From the NCBI GenBank assembly GCA_900542905.1, contig UQPF01000012.1:1-63928 (forward strand): a stretch of 63,928 nucleotides of DNA, read 5' to 3'. Position 1 is the stretch's first letter, and each line of letters starts with the position of its first letter. The position numbers and the translations under genes were made by a program. A model generated the notes under the pieces. It was not told the DNA's origin. It did not search any database and saw only the letters and a list, made by a program, of their open reading frames with translations. The DNA comes from an uncultured Collinsella sp. GTDB taxonomy: Bacteria; Actinomycetota; Coriobacteriia; Coriobacteriales; Coriobacteriaceae. Shown here piece by piece: positions 32,959 through 42,519 of this stretch.

Positions 32959-35958
32959 ATGGTAAACGATTTGAGCAGTATAGACGAGCTCGAGCTGATG
33001 CCGCTGGGCGGAGGCTATATGGTGCGACGCGAACGCTTGATGAATGAGCTTATCGCCAAGGGCCGAAAGGCCGGCATCGTGGTTCTTTATGCGCCCGACG
33101 GGTTTGGGAAGACCTCGGTGCTGCTGCAGTACACCCATGAGGTTAAATGCGACCCGACGCGAGGCCCCGTGCGGATTATCGAGGCCGATCGCGCCACCGG
33201 GCGCGAGGTGTTTATGCAGCTCGAGGTGGTTACCGAAGAACTCAAAGACAAACCGCACTCCCTTATCGCGATTGATAATGTGCCAAACCTCGATCAGCAC
33301 GATACCGAAGACCTCATCGACAGGATTCGCGGCCTGCGCGCTATGGGGGTTGGGGTCTTTATCTCCTGCCGTCCTTCAAATCGTCAGCTGATTCATGGGC
33401 TGGGCGATTCGGTTAAGATCAATGCGCAGATGCTCAAGGTGCATGCCTATGAGTATTCGGCGTGGGCATCGGCGTTTTCGATCAGCACATCGCTCGACTT
33501 CTATCAGCTCACGCAGGGCGTGCCCGAGCTGGTTTCGGCATTGCAGACGGGTCTGTATGGCCAAGGCGACGTAGCCGGCCTGCTCGAAAACGAGATCGTC
33601 AACGTATATGGCGCGGCACTTGTCGATCTGGCTTCGCTCGACAACAATGCGCTGTTTTGTGTGGCATGTCTCATGGTTTTGATGGGCGAGGGCAATATCG
33701 CAGAACTCGAGGCTTGTGGGATGAGGCTGTCGATGGTCGACCAGTCCTACTTTGTACGCGACTACCCGATCTTTGGCTTGGATCCCGCCGAGCGGAGTTT
33801 TACGTGTCTGGGCACGGAGGATAACGGACGTTTGCGTTTGCGTAAGTTGGTGGCCGAGATTCGCCCCGAACTTGTTCCGAGGGCGGCCCGGATTTTGCTT
33901 AAGGCGGGCCGATGCGATGCGGCGATGGGCCTGGCGGATGCCTTTTTGGACCGTGAGGCGGTCCTTGAACTTGCTGGGCAGTATGGGGTCGATCTTGCTC
34001 TGACGGGGCACGGGGCCGATATCTGCCGAGCAGCGCTGGGCACGATCGATGCCGACGATCCGGCTCCAGAGCCAACGCCTGCCGAGGCGCTCGGCGTATA
34101 TCTGGCAGCGGTCAGCGTGTCCAATACAAAGCTCGCTCGCTATATGGCATCGGTTATCGAGCGCGGGGGCGAACGGGCGGCCTGCGAAATAGACCCTGTT
34201 TCATGGAGGGTGGCCCAGACGCTGACGGCTGTTTGCTATGGGGACAACGGGCTTGGGCTTCCTACGAACCTGGCCGTGCCAGAAATCGAGACATCCCATA
34301 CCGCACTCGATATGTTGTCTGCGCATATCGAGATCAAGCGGTGCCTGACCGAGCGGGGAGATGACGGCGGCGTTCTACAGCAGCTCAAAACGAGCAAGGC
34401 CTACGATTGCGAGCTCGACATCGCGGGGATTGTTATACGGGCCGATAGTATGCTGGTGGAGCTCTTTGACGGGTCGTTTGCGGGAACCGACGAGCGTGAC
34501 GACGAGATGACGGTGGTGCGGGAGGCGCTCGACGTACGTGGGCTTAAGGCGATGGCTATCTGGGTGCGCATGGTGTTGGCGGCACGGCGGCTCCTTTCCG
34601 GCTTGCCGGTAACCGACGATGCGGCGTTCAACGAGCTCGATCGTTTTGCCGTGCGCATGCGCGACAACCAGATTCAGCTGTTTGGCCTGTTGCTAGAAGG
34701 TTGGCAGTCGCTGGCAGAGGGACGGCCGGTTAATGCAAAGTTCCGTGCGGTCCAAGTGCTCAAACTTGCCGAGGAGTCGATTGCGTATATGCGCGATAAC
34801 GCATTGCTGCTGGAGCGCGCGGCATATCTGCGTAACACCTCGATGGTTTCGGTTCGCGAGGAAGCGGAGCTACTCGATATAAGCCAGACGCAGGTTGGTG
34901 GCGCAGAAGCCTGGATGGTGGCGCTGCATTTGGCCTGTGCGGGCCGAGACAGCGACCTTGCGGCCTGGATGTCCATGAATCGCGCGGGGATTCTGGAACC
35001 GTCGTATCGGCTCTTTGCGCGCCTTGCCATGCATTGTCTGGGCGAGCCGGCGACCAGGATACGCAAGAAGCTTCCCGTGCGCGAGCTGTCGCGGTATTCG
35101 CTGCGCGACGATTTGGAAGGGGAGGGCGAGCGCCTGTTCCAGGCCGGCGAGGTTGAAGCCGTTGATACCATCGACCATATCGAGATTCGTATGTTTGGGG
35201 CGTTTCGCGCCGAGCGCGACGGGTTTCCCATCACGGATAAAATGTGGCGCCGCAAGAAGGCGGCGACACTTGCCGAGCGGCTTGCGCTGGGCATGGATGC
35301 ACTCGTCGATCGTGAGACGCTGGCCATGGAGCTGTGGCCCCATGCCGAGTTCAATAGCGCCCGCAACAACCTGTACTCGACGATATCGCGCTTGCGGTCG
35401 GCCTTGGGGCCGACGCCAGACGGCAAGTCGTGCGTGCTCATCCAAAATGAATGCATCGGACTCAACGGCGACTACGTCAAGACCGATGTACGGCTGTTTG
35501 ACCAGATAAGCCGCGAGGTTTTGGGAAATCGCACGGGTGCGCGCGGGCCCCATTTAGTTGAACTGTGCCTTAAGATTGAGCAGCTTTATGCCGGACCGCT
35601 GTATGTTCCCAATGGCTGTAATCCCACCTACTTTTTGCGTATGCGACGCATTATGCAGTCAAAGTACATCGATTGCATGATTAAGGGAGCAAATGCCGCT
35701 CTAGAAGAAAACGATCTGCAGTCGGCGATTTGGCTGGCGGAGTCGGGGCTTCGGCAGGAAACGGCGCGTGAGGATATGGTGCGCTGCGCCATGCGTGTCT
35801 ACAGTGCGGCGGGGCGGCGGCGCGATATCGTCGAGCTGTACAGCGGGCATATGCACCATCTGAGGGAGCAGGTCAATGGCGTGCCCGAGCCCGAGACGCG
35901 GCGTCTATACGAGCGCTTGGTGGAGGGGCGGCTCAATCGCGTGCTGGTCGAGCGATAA
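32959..35958 (+). CDS. Large STAND-type regulator with SARP/BTAD domain
   Basis: A 999-residue signalling ATPase/transcription factor. An N-terminal STAND-type NTPase has Walker A APDGFGKTSVL (about residue 50) and a Walker-B-like LIAIDNVP. A long helical-repeat middle follows. At about 743-835 is a SARP-type winged helix (IEIRMFGAFRAERDGFPITD, then RKKAATLAERLAL and NNLYSTISRLRSALGP), followed by a BTAD-type TPR domain to the end. Such proteins act as ATP-dependent switches that bind DNA. GAGGAG precedes the ATG. It stands alone and no target is evident nearby. Having the DNA-binding part near the C-terminus is an arrangement seen in MalT-like relatives with SARP domains. Confidence 0.85.
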   Translation: MVNDLSSIDELELMPLGGGYMVRRERLMNELIAKGRKAGIVVLYAPDGFGKTSVLLQYTHEVKCDPTRGPVRIIEADRATGREVFMQLEVVTEELKDKPHSLIAIDNVPNLDQHDTEDLIDRIRGLRAMGVGVFISCRPSNRQLIHGLGDSVKINAQMLKVHAYEYSAWASAFSISTSLDFYQLTQGVPELVSALQTGLYGQGDVAGLLENEIVNVYGAALVDLASLDNNALFCVACLMVLMGEGNIAELEACGMRLSMVDQSYFVRDYPIFGLDPAERSFTCLGTEDNGRLRLRKLVAEIRPELVPRAARILLKAGRCDAAMGLADAFLDREAVLELAGQYGVDLALTGHGADICRAALGTIDADDPAPEPTPAEALGVYLAAVSVSNTKLARYMASVIERGGERAACEIDPVSWRVAQTLTAVCYGDNGLGLPTNLAVPEIETSHTALDMLSAHIEIKRCLTERGDDGGVLQQLKTSKAYDCELDIAGIVIRADSMLVELFDGSFAGTDERDDEMTVVREALDVRGLKAMAIWVRMVLAARRLLSGLPVTDDAAFNELDRFAVRMRDNQIQLFGLLLEGWQSLAEGRPVNAKFRAVQVLKLAEESIAYMRDNALLLERAAYLRNTSMVSVREEAELLDISQTQVGGAEAWMVALHLACAGRDSDLAAWMSMNRAGILEPSYRLFARLAMHCLGEPATRIRKKLPVRELSRYSLRDDLEGEGERLFQAGEVEAVDTIDHIEIRMFGAFRAERDGFPITDKMWRRKKAATLAERLALGMDALVDRETLAMELWPHAEFNSARNNLYSTISRLRSALGPTPDGKSCVLIQNECIGLNGDYVKTDVRLFDQISREVLGNRTGARGPHLVELCLKIEQLYAGPLYVPNGCNPTYFLRMRRIMQSKYIDCMIKGANAALEENDLQSAIWLAESGLRQETAREDMVRCAMRVYSAAGRRRDIVELYSGHMHHLREQVNGVPEPETRRLYERLVEGRLNRVLVER

Positions 35959-36027
35959 AAAACGGGCGCCCGAAGTACTTGGGCACCCGTAAGCTTGCTA
36001 TATGTTGGCTCGCCGGATCATTGGCTC

Positions 36028-36327
36028 TTAGACGAGCTTGATCTTCTCGATGTCCTTGCGCGAGGACTCGCGATACAGCGAGAACTTGCGGCCGATGACC
36101 TGGACGACCTCGGCGTGGCAGCGATCGGCGAGCTCTTCGGCGGCTTCGCGGGCGGAAAGACTGGAGCCATCGAGCACGGAGCACTTAACGAGCTCGTGCT
36201 TCTCCAGGTAGGCGACCGTCTGCTCGACGGTGCCCTCGTTGACATCGGACTTGCCGATGATGATGGCGGGGTTGAGGTGATGGGCCATGCTGCGAAGCTG
36301 CTTGACCTGGGCTCCTGTCAGTGCCAT
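36028..36327 (-). CDS. yhbY: CRS1-YhbY-domain RNA-binding protein
   Basis: A 99-residue ribosome-assembly factor family member. The pattern LRSMAHHLNPAIIIGKSDVNEGTVEQ is the YhbY core; the GxxG RNA-binding loop corresponds to VIGRKFSLYRES. YhbY binds pre-50S particles. ATG at 36327 has only a weak upstream site (GAGAA). Downstream is the SARP gene on the opposite strand, convergent. Confidence 0.93.
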   Translation of the reverse strand: MALTGAQVKQLRSMAHHLNPAIIIGKSDVNEGTVEQTVAYLEKHELVKCSVLDGSSLSAREAAEELADRCHAEVVQVIGRKFSLYRESSRKDIEKIKLV

Positions 36328-36485
36328 GGGTTCTCGCTTTCTGTGTATGGGGCGCCCCGCGACGGGGCCTTAATCTACGTGAGCTGTCCCACGATAGCGC
36401 AGGAACGGCGCGGTGTGGAGCGCGTTTGCCCAGTTCAAAAAGAATGCGGATGCCGAGTGAGTGGGCAGTGCGGGCTGCGAACAGG

Positions 36486-37373
36486 CTATGAGCTGGGCGC
36501 AGAGACCGGCTCCCATGCAATAAACGCCCAACGAACCTTGCGGACATGATCGAGCATGTAGCGCCCCTGCGGCACGCCTTTGGAGCCCGGCTCGCCGGCA
36601 TGGGGGTTCTCAATCATGTGTTGAGCGATATAGTCGCGCAGGCGGTCAACCTTATCTTCGTTACCGTGCTCGAGCATGCGGGAGAAGTCTGCCACGCCCG
36701 CTTCAAGGCTATCGAAAGTATCGCGACGAGGCGATTCAAAGTATGTAACCTGCGGCAATGCACCCATCTGAATGAGGATATTAAAAGCATACACAAAGCC
36801 ATTACTGCAGGTAACCGAGGCGCCGATAGCGTTCATCAAGTGCAGGTCATAGCGCGGGCTGGAGTTAGCGACCATCGTGACAGCACAACGCCGACGAGCC
36901 GTACGGTCAAGCTTGGCAAGTGCACCTTTTAGATTGGTCGTCGTAACCGATCGACTGGCAAAGGCAACATCTACCGCTTTCGCGACCGGTCCAACCAAAT
37001 CCCAGTCATCATCCCAAGCAAGCTCAAGCGGCGTAATGCGATTCTCGAGTCCATAGTACTCAATGCCGGCATCAAGGGTGCCCAACATGGCAGGGGAAAA
37101 ATCAGCGGCAATCACGGGATGTCCGTCTTGCGCAAGCGGAATAGCAATCGACCCAGCCCCACACCCCATATCGAGCACCGACTCGCCGGGCTCAAGCGCT
37201 AGCAGTTTTATAAAATCCCGAGCATAAGGGGCTGTTTCCAACGGCCGAAAATGCCGAGCCCGCTTATCCCATTCAAAAGAATCATCAGCCCGCCGCCGAG
37301 CAGCTTGCAGGCGCATCCATTCGCCATTCCAATCAGCAGAAAGCAGCTCAGAACGATTCTCCCCATCAACCAC
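36486..37373 (-). CDS. SAM-dependent methyltransferase (class I)
   Basis: A 295-residue Rossmann-fold methyltransferase. Motif I is VLDMGCGAGSIAIPLA, the acidic residue after strand 2 is in VIAADFSPAML, and motif IV-like WDDDWDLVGPVAKAVDV follows. Start GTG at 37373 is chosen because AGGAGG lies seven bases before it; the longer frame to 37433 would add a hydrophobic stretch with no ribosome site. Substrate unknown; the family includes small-molecule methylases. Confidence 0.85.
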   Translation of the reverse strand: MVDGENRSELLSADWNGEWMRLQAARRRADDSFEWDKRARHFRPLETAPYARDFIKLLALEPGESVLDMGCGAGSIAIPLAQDGHPVIAADFSPAMLGTLDAGIEYYGLENRITPLELAWDDDWDLVGPVAKAVDVAFASRSVTTTNLKGALAKLDRTARRRCAVTMVANSSPRYDLHLMNAIGASVTCSNGFVYAFNILIQMGALPQVTYFESPRRDTFDSLEAGVADFSRMLEHGNEDKVDRLRDYIAQHMIENPHAGEPGSKGVPQGRYMLDHVRKVRWAFIAWEPVSAPSS

Positions 37374-37538
37374 GGGCCAACCTCCTAGCAACAAAAAAGC
37401 GACTCCTCCCAAAAGAAGAGCCGCAACCAGCATATATCAGAAAGAACCGATCCAACGCCAAACCGCCGCACCAGCCAAGTGGTGCAGGAGCGAAGCAACT
37501 GCAACCGGGATAGAACCCAACTGAGGTCCCGTTGTGCG

Positions 37539-37672
37539 GGAGCCCCGGGGAGGGCAAATATATAAGGTCGATCGCGAGTTCCGCACGAGCCGGAGAGCAC
37601 TTAATGTGCTCTCCGTGCGAGTCAGGACTGTCCGAGCAGGCGACCTTATATATTTGCCCTCCCTGGGGCTCC
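37539..37672 (-). repeat. Long hairpin element B: 32-bp arms with conserved central domain
   Basis: Arms 37539-37570 and 37641-37672 are complementary over 32 bases with one G-T. The 70-base centre contains CGGAGAGCAC-TTAAT-GTGCTCTCCG (37581-37605). Read on the minus strand, the centre shares ACAGTCCTG, CACATTAAGTG and GTGCGGAACTC with element A at 15928-16068. It follows the stop of the UPF0210 gene by 18 bases in the gene's sense. Confidence 0.85.
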
Positions 37673-37689
37673 TCGCCCGAACCCCTCAG

Positions 37690-39054
37690 CTAGTTCTTGA
37701 GCGAGTTCAGCGGTGCCGGGAATCGACCACCACGGTGGGCAAGCACGGTGCCGGCGTTGGGGTTCACCGGCATGATGGGCGCACGGCCGAACAGGCCGCC
37801 GTACTCGACGCAGTCGCCCACGCCCTTGCCGATGGCGGGAATCACGCGGACGGCCGTGGTCTTGTTGTTGATGACGCCGATGGCCATCTCGTCGGCGATG
37901 ATGCCGGCGATGGTTTCGACCGGGGTGTCGCCGGGGATGGCGATCATGTCCAGGCCGACGGAGCACACGCAGGTCATGGCCTCGAGCTTCTCGAGCGAAA
38001 GCGCACCGGCCTCGACGGCGGCGATCATGCCGGCATCCTCGGACACGGGGATAAAGGCGCCCGAGAGACCGCCCACGCTGGAGCTGGCCATGACGCCGCC
38101 CTTCTTGACGGCATCGTTGAGCATGGCGAGTGCGCAGGTCGTGCCGGGGCCACCGCAGGTGCCAACACCGATGATCTCGAGGATGCGCGCGACGGAGTCG
38201 CCGATGGCGGGTGTGGGAGCCAGCGACAGGTCGACAATGCCTTTCTCGACACCCAGACGGCGGGCTGCCTCACGGCTCATGAGCTCGCCGGCACGGGTGA
38301 TCTTAAAGGCGGTCTGCTTAATCTTCTCGGCGACCTCCATCATCGATGCGGAATCGGGCAGCGTCTCCAGGGCTGCGGCCATAACGCCGGGGCCCGAGAC
38401 GCCTACGTTGATGACGGCGTCGGCCTCGCCACCGCCGTGGACGGCGCCCGCCATAAACGGGGAGTCCTCGACCATATTGGCAAAGCAGACAAACTTGGAC
38501 GCGCCAACGGAATCCTGGTCGGCCGTGAGTTTAGCGGCATCGATGATGGTCTGGGCGGCCATGAGCACGGCGTCCATGTTGATACCGGCGCGCAGGCTGG
38601 CGACGTTGACGCTGGAGCAGACGCGGCTCGTGGTGGCGAGCGCCTGGGGGATGGACTGGATGACGCGGCGGTCGGCGTCGCCGATGCCCTTCTGGACGAG
38701 CGCGGAGAAGCCGCCCAGGTAGTCGATGCCGAGCGTCTCGGCCGCGCGGTCGAGGGCATGCGCGATGGGGGTGAGGTCCTCATCCTTGCAGCATGCGGCG
38801 ATCTGCGCCACCGGGGTGACGGAAACGCGCTTGTTGACGATGGGGATACCGTACTCGCGCTCGAGGTTCTCGGCGGTCTCGACCAGATGCTCAGCCGTGT
38901 GCGTCACGTGGTCGTAGATCTTCGTGCACATGCGGTCGAGGTTCTCGTCGCCGCAACCCATGAGCGAAACACCCATGGTGATGGTCCTGATGTCGAGGTT
39001 CTGTTCCTCAACCATGCCGCGGGTTTCCGCGATTTCTGCGGGCGTGATCGCCAT
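37690..39054 (-). CDS. UPF0210/DUF711 (PFL-like) family protein
   Basis: A 454-residue protein of the UPF0210 (DUF711) family, whose structure is known for a streptococcal member but whose biochemical role is not established. Typical stretches are ETRGMVEEQNLDIRTITMGV at the start, GGFSALVQKGIGDADR, and GLDMIAIPGDTPVETIAGI near the end. ATG at 39054 follows AGGAGCGCAAGG; an upstream in-frame start (39111) is less likely. The family's usual ACT-domain partner (UPF0237) is not adjacent. It is followed by hairpin element B. Confidence 0.9.
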   Translation of the reverse strand: MAITPAEIAETRGMVEEQNLDIRTITMGVSLMGCGDENLDRMCTKIYDHVTHTAEHLVETAENLEREYGIPIVNKRVSVTPVAQIAACCKDEDLTPIAHALDRAAETLGIDYLGGFSALVQKGIGDADRRVIQSIPQALATTSRVCSSVNVASLRAGINMDAVLMAAQTIIDAAKLTADQDSVGASKFVCFANMVEDSPFMAGAVHGGGEADAVINVGVSGPGVMAAALETLPDSASMMEVAEKIKQTAFKITRAGELMSREAARRLGVEKGIVDLSLAPTPAIGDSVARILEIIGVGTCGGPGTTCALAMLNDAVKKGGVMASSSVGGLSGAFIPVSEDAGMIAAVEAGALSLEKLEAMTCVCSVGLDMIAIPGDTPVETIAGIIADEMAIGVINNKTTAVRVIPAIGKGVGDCVEYGGLFGRAPIMPVNPNAGTVLAHRGGRFPAPLNSLKN

Positions 39055-39162
39055 CCTTGCGCTCCTATCTGCCAAAACGAGCATAGTCTTATCTATTTTA
39101 ACGTGCCGCACGTGCCAAGTGGCGCATGCGGCACGTTTTGGTGCTCGGTTGTTTCCGTTGTG

Positions 39163-41721
39163 TTACTGCCCAAAGACCTCTTCGGCGATACGAGCGCTTT
39201 CGGCGGCGTCCTTGGCGTAGTAGTCCGCGCCGATCTGCTTGGCGTATTCGGGGGTGAGTACGGCGCCGCCTACGATGATCTTGACGCCCGGCACCTCGGC
39301 ATGAAGCAGCTTGATGGTCTCTTCCATGGCCACGACGGTGGTAGTCATAAGCGCCGAGAGGCCGACGAGCTTGATGTCACGCTCCCGTACGGTCTTGAGC
39401 ACCTCTTGCGGGTCGACGTCGCGGCCTAGGTCAAAGACGGTGTAGCCGTAGTTATCAAGCAGCATCTTGACGATGTTCTTACCGATGTCGTGGATATCGC
39501 CCTTGACGGTGGCCACGCAGATCTTGCCCTTGTCGGCGATCTCACCGGCGGGCATCAGCCGCTTGATGGTGTCGAAGCCCACGCGTGCGGCCTCGGCCGA
39601 GGCCATGAGCTGCGGCAGGAAGAACTTGCCCTGGTCAAAGAGGACGCCCACCTCGTCGAGGGCGGGGATAAAGTGGTTGTTGATAAGATCCATAGCGTCG
39701 TGGTCGGCCAGCAGGCGCTCAGTCTCGGTCGCGATCTCGCCCTTACGGCCCGAGACGACCATGCGACGAATTGGGTCGTCGTTGCCGTCGGTGCCGGCGG
39801 TGCCAGCAGCGGACACGGTGTCGGTCGATGCGGCCTGAGCTGCTGCCGGGTTTGCGGCGATCTTGTACGGATCGGTCCAGCCGGCGTAGCGCTCGATGTA
39901 TCCGGTCGAGCCCTCGTCCTCAACGCTCAGGACGCGATAGCTGTAGACGGTATCCATAAAGCGCTTGGAGCCCGGGTTCATGATGGGGGCGTCCAGGCCC
40001 GCGCCGAAGGCGGCGGCCAAAAAGACCGAACCCAGCAGCGGGCGGGCAGGCAGGCCAAAGCTGATGTTCGACACGCCGAGCGCGCATTTGACGCCCAGAC
40101 GCTCCTTGCACAGGGACATGGCGCGTAGGATCTGCTCAGCCTGGCGTTGATTAGTCGAGGCGGTCATGACCAGACAGTCGATGAGGATGCGGTCCGGGCC
40201 GATGCCGTAGCGGGCGGCCTCGGCCACGATGCGCTCGGCGATGGCGAAGCGGGCCTCGGCGGTATCGGGGATGCCGCCTTCGTCGAGCGTAAGGCCGACA
40301 ACGTTGGTGCCGTAGTGGGCGACCAGCGGAAAGATCTCATCCATGATCTGCTGCTTGCCATTGACCGAGTTGATGATGGGCTTGCCGGCGTAGCGGCGCA
40401 CGGCGGCCTCGACGGCTGCGGGGTCGGTGGAGTCGATCTGCAGCGGCAGCAGCGTGGAGCCCTGGAGCTGTTCGGTCGCCTGTTGGATGATCTTGACCTC
40501 GTCGATCTCGGGCAGGCCCACGTTGACGTCCAGAATGTCGGCGCCCTGTTCCTGCTGGCTGATGCCCTGGCTCACAACGTAGTCCAGGTCGCCGTCGCGC
40601 AGGGCCTGCTGCAGGCGCTTTTTGCCGGTGGGGTTGATGCGCTCGCCGATGACGGCGATCTTGTGGCCGTCGCAGGGAAGGTCCACGACCGTTTGGGCGC
40701 TCGTGACCGACATGCTGGGCTTGCGGCGGCGCGGGCTGGGCGTGTGGTTGTCGATAAGCGTGCGCAGGGCCGCCATGTGCGCCGGCGTGGTGCCGCAGCA
40801 GCCGCCCACGACGCTCACGCCGTCGGCGATCATGCCGGCGACGGCCTCGGCGTATTCGGGGGCTTGGATATCAAAGACGGTGTTGCCGTCGTCGTCCACA
40901 TGGGGGAGTCCTGCATTGGCCTGCACCATAATGGGCTTATCGGTAACGGTGAGCATACGTGCGGCGAGCCCCCGGAGCTCGGCCGGTCCCTGGCTGCAGT
41001 TGATGCCCAAAACGTCGGCGCCGATGGCATCGAGCGTGATGGCGGCCACCTCGGGACTCGTGCCCAGGAAGGTGCGACCGTCTTCCTCGAAGGTCATGGT
41101 GGCAAAGACGGGCAGGTCGGAGTTCTCGCGGCAGGCGAGGACCGCCGCCTTGATCTCGGCCAGGTCGGTCATAGTCTCGATAATAAAGAGGTCCACGCCC
41201 GCGGCGACGCCTGCGCGCACTTCCTCGGCAAAGAGGTCGTAGGCCTCGTCAAAGCTGAGGGTACCCAAGGGGCGAAGCAGCGCACCGATGGGGCCGATAT
41301 CGCCGGCGACGTAGCGGGCACCAGCCGCGCGGGCGCAGGCGACAGCGGCGGCAAAGACATCTGCCACGGTGGCGGCGCCGTCGAGCTTGTGGGCATTGGC
41401 GCCAAAGGTGTTGGCGGTGATCACGTCGCAGCCAGCCTCGACGTACTGGCGCTGAATGTCGGTAATGACCTGGGGCTCCTCAAAGTTGAGCAGCTCGGGC
41501 AGGGCGCCCGCCTTCATGCCAGCGGCCTGCAACATGGTGCCCATGCCGCCGTCGAACAGCAGGTGCCCCGTGCCCTCTATGGCCGCACGCAGGCGATCGT
41601 CCTTAATGCGCAGATCGTCGATCGTGCGCGTCTTGTACGTGGCACCGTTGCGACGTGCGGCATCAACGGGTGCCGCCAATGCAGTGCCGTCAGAATCATG
41701 AGTGATAAGCGGAGTAAACAT
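39163..41721 (-). CDS. metH: Cobalamin-dependent methionine synthase, short form
   Basis: An 852-residue enzyme making methionine from homocysteine and methyl-tetrahydrofolate. Domains in order: homocysteine-binding barrel (about 40-330, zinc cysteines in GINCSQGP and GGCCGTTPAH), folate-binding pterin barrel (about 345-620, IGERINPTGKKR), B12 cap and B12-binding domain (about 650-852, with the cobalt-ligand motif DIHDIGKNIV). It lacks the C-terminal reactivation domain of full-length MetH (about 1200 residues); that function is supplied by the adjacent gene at 41731. ATG at 41721 follows AGGAG. It is the last gene of a three-gene minus-strand operon. Confidence 0.95.
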   Translation of the reverse strand: MFTPLITHDSDGTALAAPVDAARRNGATYKTRTIDDLRIKDDRLRAAIEGTGHLLFDGGMGTMLQAAGMKAGALPELLNFEEPQVITDIQRQYVEAGCDVITANTFGANAHKLDGAATVADVFAAAVACARAAGARYVAGDIGPIGALLRPLGTLSFDEAYDLFAEEVRAGVAAGVDLFIIETMTDLAEIKAAVLACRENSDLPVFATMTFEEDGRTFLGTSPEVAAITLDAIGADVLGINCSQGPAELRGLAARMLTVTDKPIMVQANAGLPHVDDDGNTVFDIQAPEYAEAVAGMIADGVSVVGGCCGTTPAHMAALRTLIDNHTPSPRRRKPSMSVTSAQTVVDLPCDGHKIAVIGERINPTGKKRLQQALRDGDLDYVVSQGISQQEQGADILDVNVGLPEIDEVKIIQQATEQLQGSTLLPLQIDSTDPAAVEAAVRRYAGKPIINSVNGKQQIMDEIFPLVAHYGTNVVGLTLDEGGIPDTAEARFAIAERIVAEAARYGIGPDRILIDCLVMTASTNQRQAEQILRAMSLCKERLGVKCALGVSNISFGLPARPLLGSVFLAAAFGAGLDAPIMNPGSKRFMDTVYSYRVLSVEDEGSTGYIERYAGWTDPYKIAANPAAAQAASTDTVSAAGTAGTDGNDDPIRRMVVSGRKGEIATETERLLADHDAMDLINNHFIPALDEVGVLFDQGKFFLPQLMASAEAARVGFDTIKRLMPAGEIADKGKICVATVKGDIHDIGKNIVKMLLDNYGYTVFDLGRDVDPQEVLKTVRERDIKLVGLSALMTTTVVAMEETIKLLHAEVPGVKIIVGGAVLTPEYAKQIGADYYAKDAAESARIAEEVFGQ

Positions 41722-41730
41722 CGGGGGCTC

Positions 41731-42519
41731 CTAATGGCTGGAATAGCAGGTGGTGTGGGCGGCACGGAAGCGGCAGTTCTCGCGCATGAGGCAGATATTG
41801 CAGGTGGGGCGGCTTTGGGCGTCGTGGACCTCGCCGTCAAACAGGCCGATCACCGCGGTCACGCTTTTGGTGGGCATGAGCAGGCTGGTGGGCGTGACGG
41901 TCAGGCCGATGAGCCGCGTGGCATTGAGCGCATTGACGATCGAGCGCTGGGCCGAGAGCGGGCAGTCGCCGTAGCCGGGACTAAAGCGCCAGTTGCCGGC
42001 GAGCCCATGAACGGCGGCGTCCGTCTTGACCTGCTGGTCCATTTGCTCAACGGCGGCTTCCACGTAAGCGGAGCACGCGGCGTCGAGCACGGCGCCCTCC
42101 AGGGGATGTTGGGCTCCCGTGATGCGCAGGCGACGCTCGGCGTCCATGCCGAGGGTGCATGCCATGAGTGCGGCAAAGCGGGCGTCTTTGAGATGTCGAT
42201 AGATATCGCGACCGCGCAGCTCAACGTTGGTGCCGACCAGGCGGATGCAAGGCTCGCCCTGTTCGTCGACGCCCGTGGCATCGATGGCAAATACGCGGCG
42301 CACGCCACGGGGCTCAATGTCCAGTTCCAGACGTTCAACGACAAGCTCAATACGTCGTGACAGTTCGGGCTCAATCTGCTGGCCGCCGTAACCCAGATAC
42401 CGCAGCATCTCGGCACGGTCGACACGGGGATGGTGCGCGGCATCGATACGGTAAAGCGCCGGCGACGCAAGGTCGGCCGGCACTTCGACAGCGGTTGTAT
42501 CGATGTGCGGTTTTTCCAT
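41731..42519 (-). CDS. MetH activation-domain-like protein with Cys-rich tail
   Basis: A 262-residue stand-alone version of the vitamin B12-dependent methionine synthase activation domain. The segment around RFSPGYGDCPLSAQ matches the SAM-binding RxxPGYxxCP motif of MetH reactivation domains. It should reductively remethylate the cobalt of the neighbouring MetH. The C-terminus carries a cysteine cluster, CNICLMRENC ... CYSS, which could bind an iron-sulfur cluster or zinc and might feed electrons. Its ATG overlaps the metF stop by one base and metH follows after 9 bases, so all three are one operon. Confidence 0.88.
   Translation of the reverse strand: MEKPHIDTTAVEVPADLASPALYRIDAAHHPRVDRAEMLRYLGYGGQQIEPELSRRIELVVERLELDIEPRGVRRVFAIDATGVDEQGEPCIRLVGTNVELRGRDIYRHLKDARFAALMACTLGMDAERRLRITGAQHPLEGAVLDAACSAYVEAAVEQMDQQVKTDAAVHGLAGNWRFSPGYGDCPLSAQRSIVNALNATRLIGLTVTPTSLLMPTKSVTAVIGLFDGEVHDAQSRPTCNICLMRENCRFRAAHTTCYSSH

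Noticed and set aside
37534..39429. 631-codon plus-strand ORF
   Set aside because: Shadow of the UPF0210 gene; reads through hairpin element B and has no recognisable domain.
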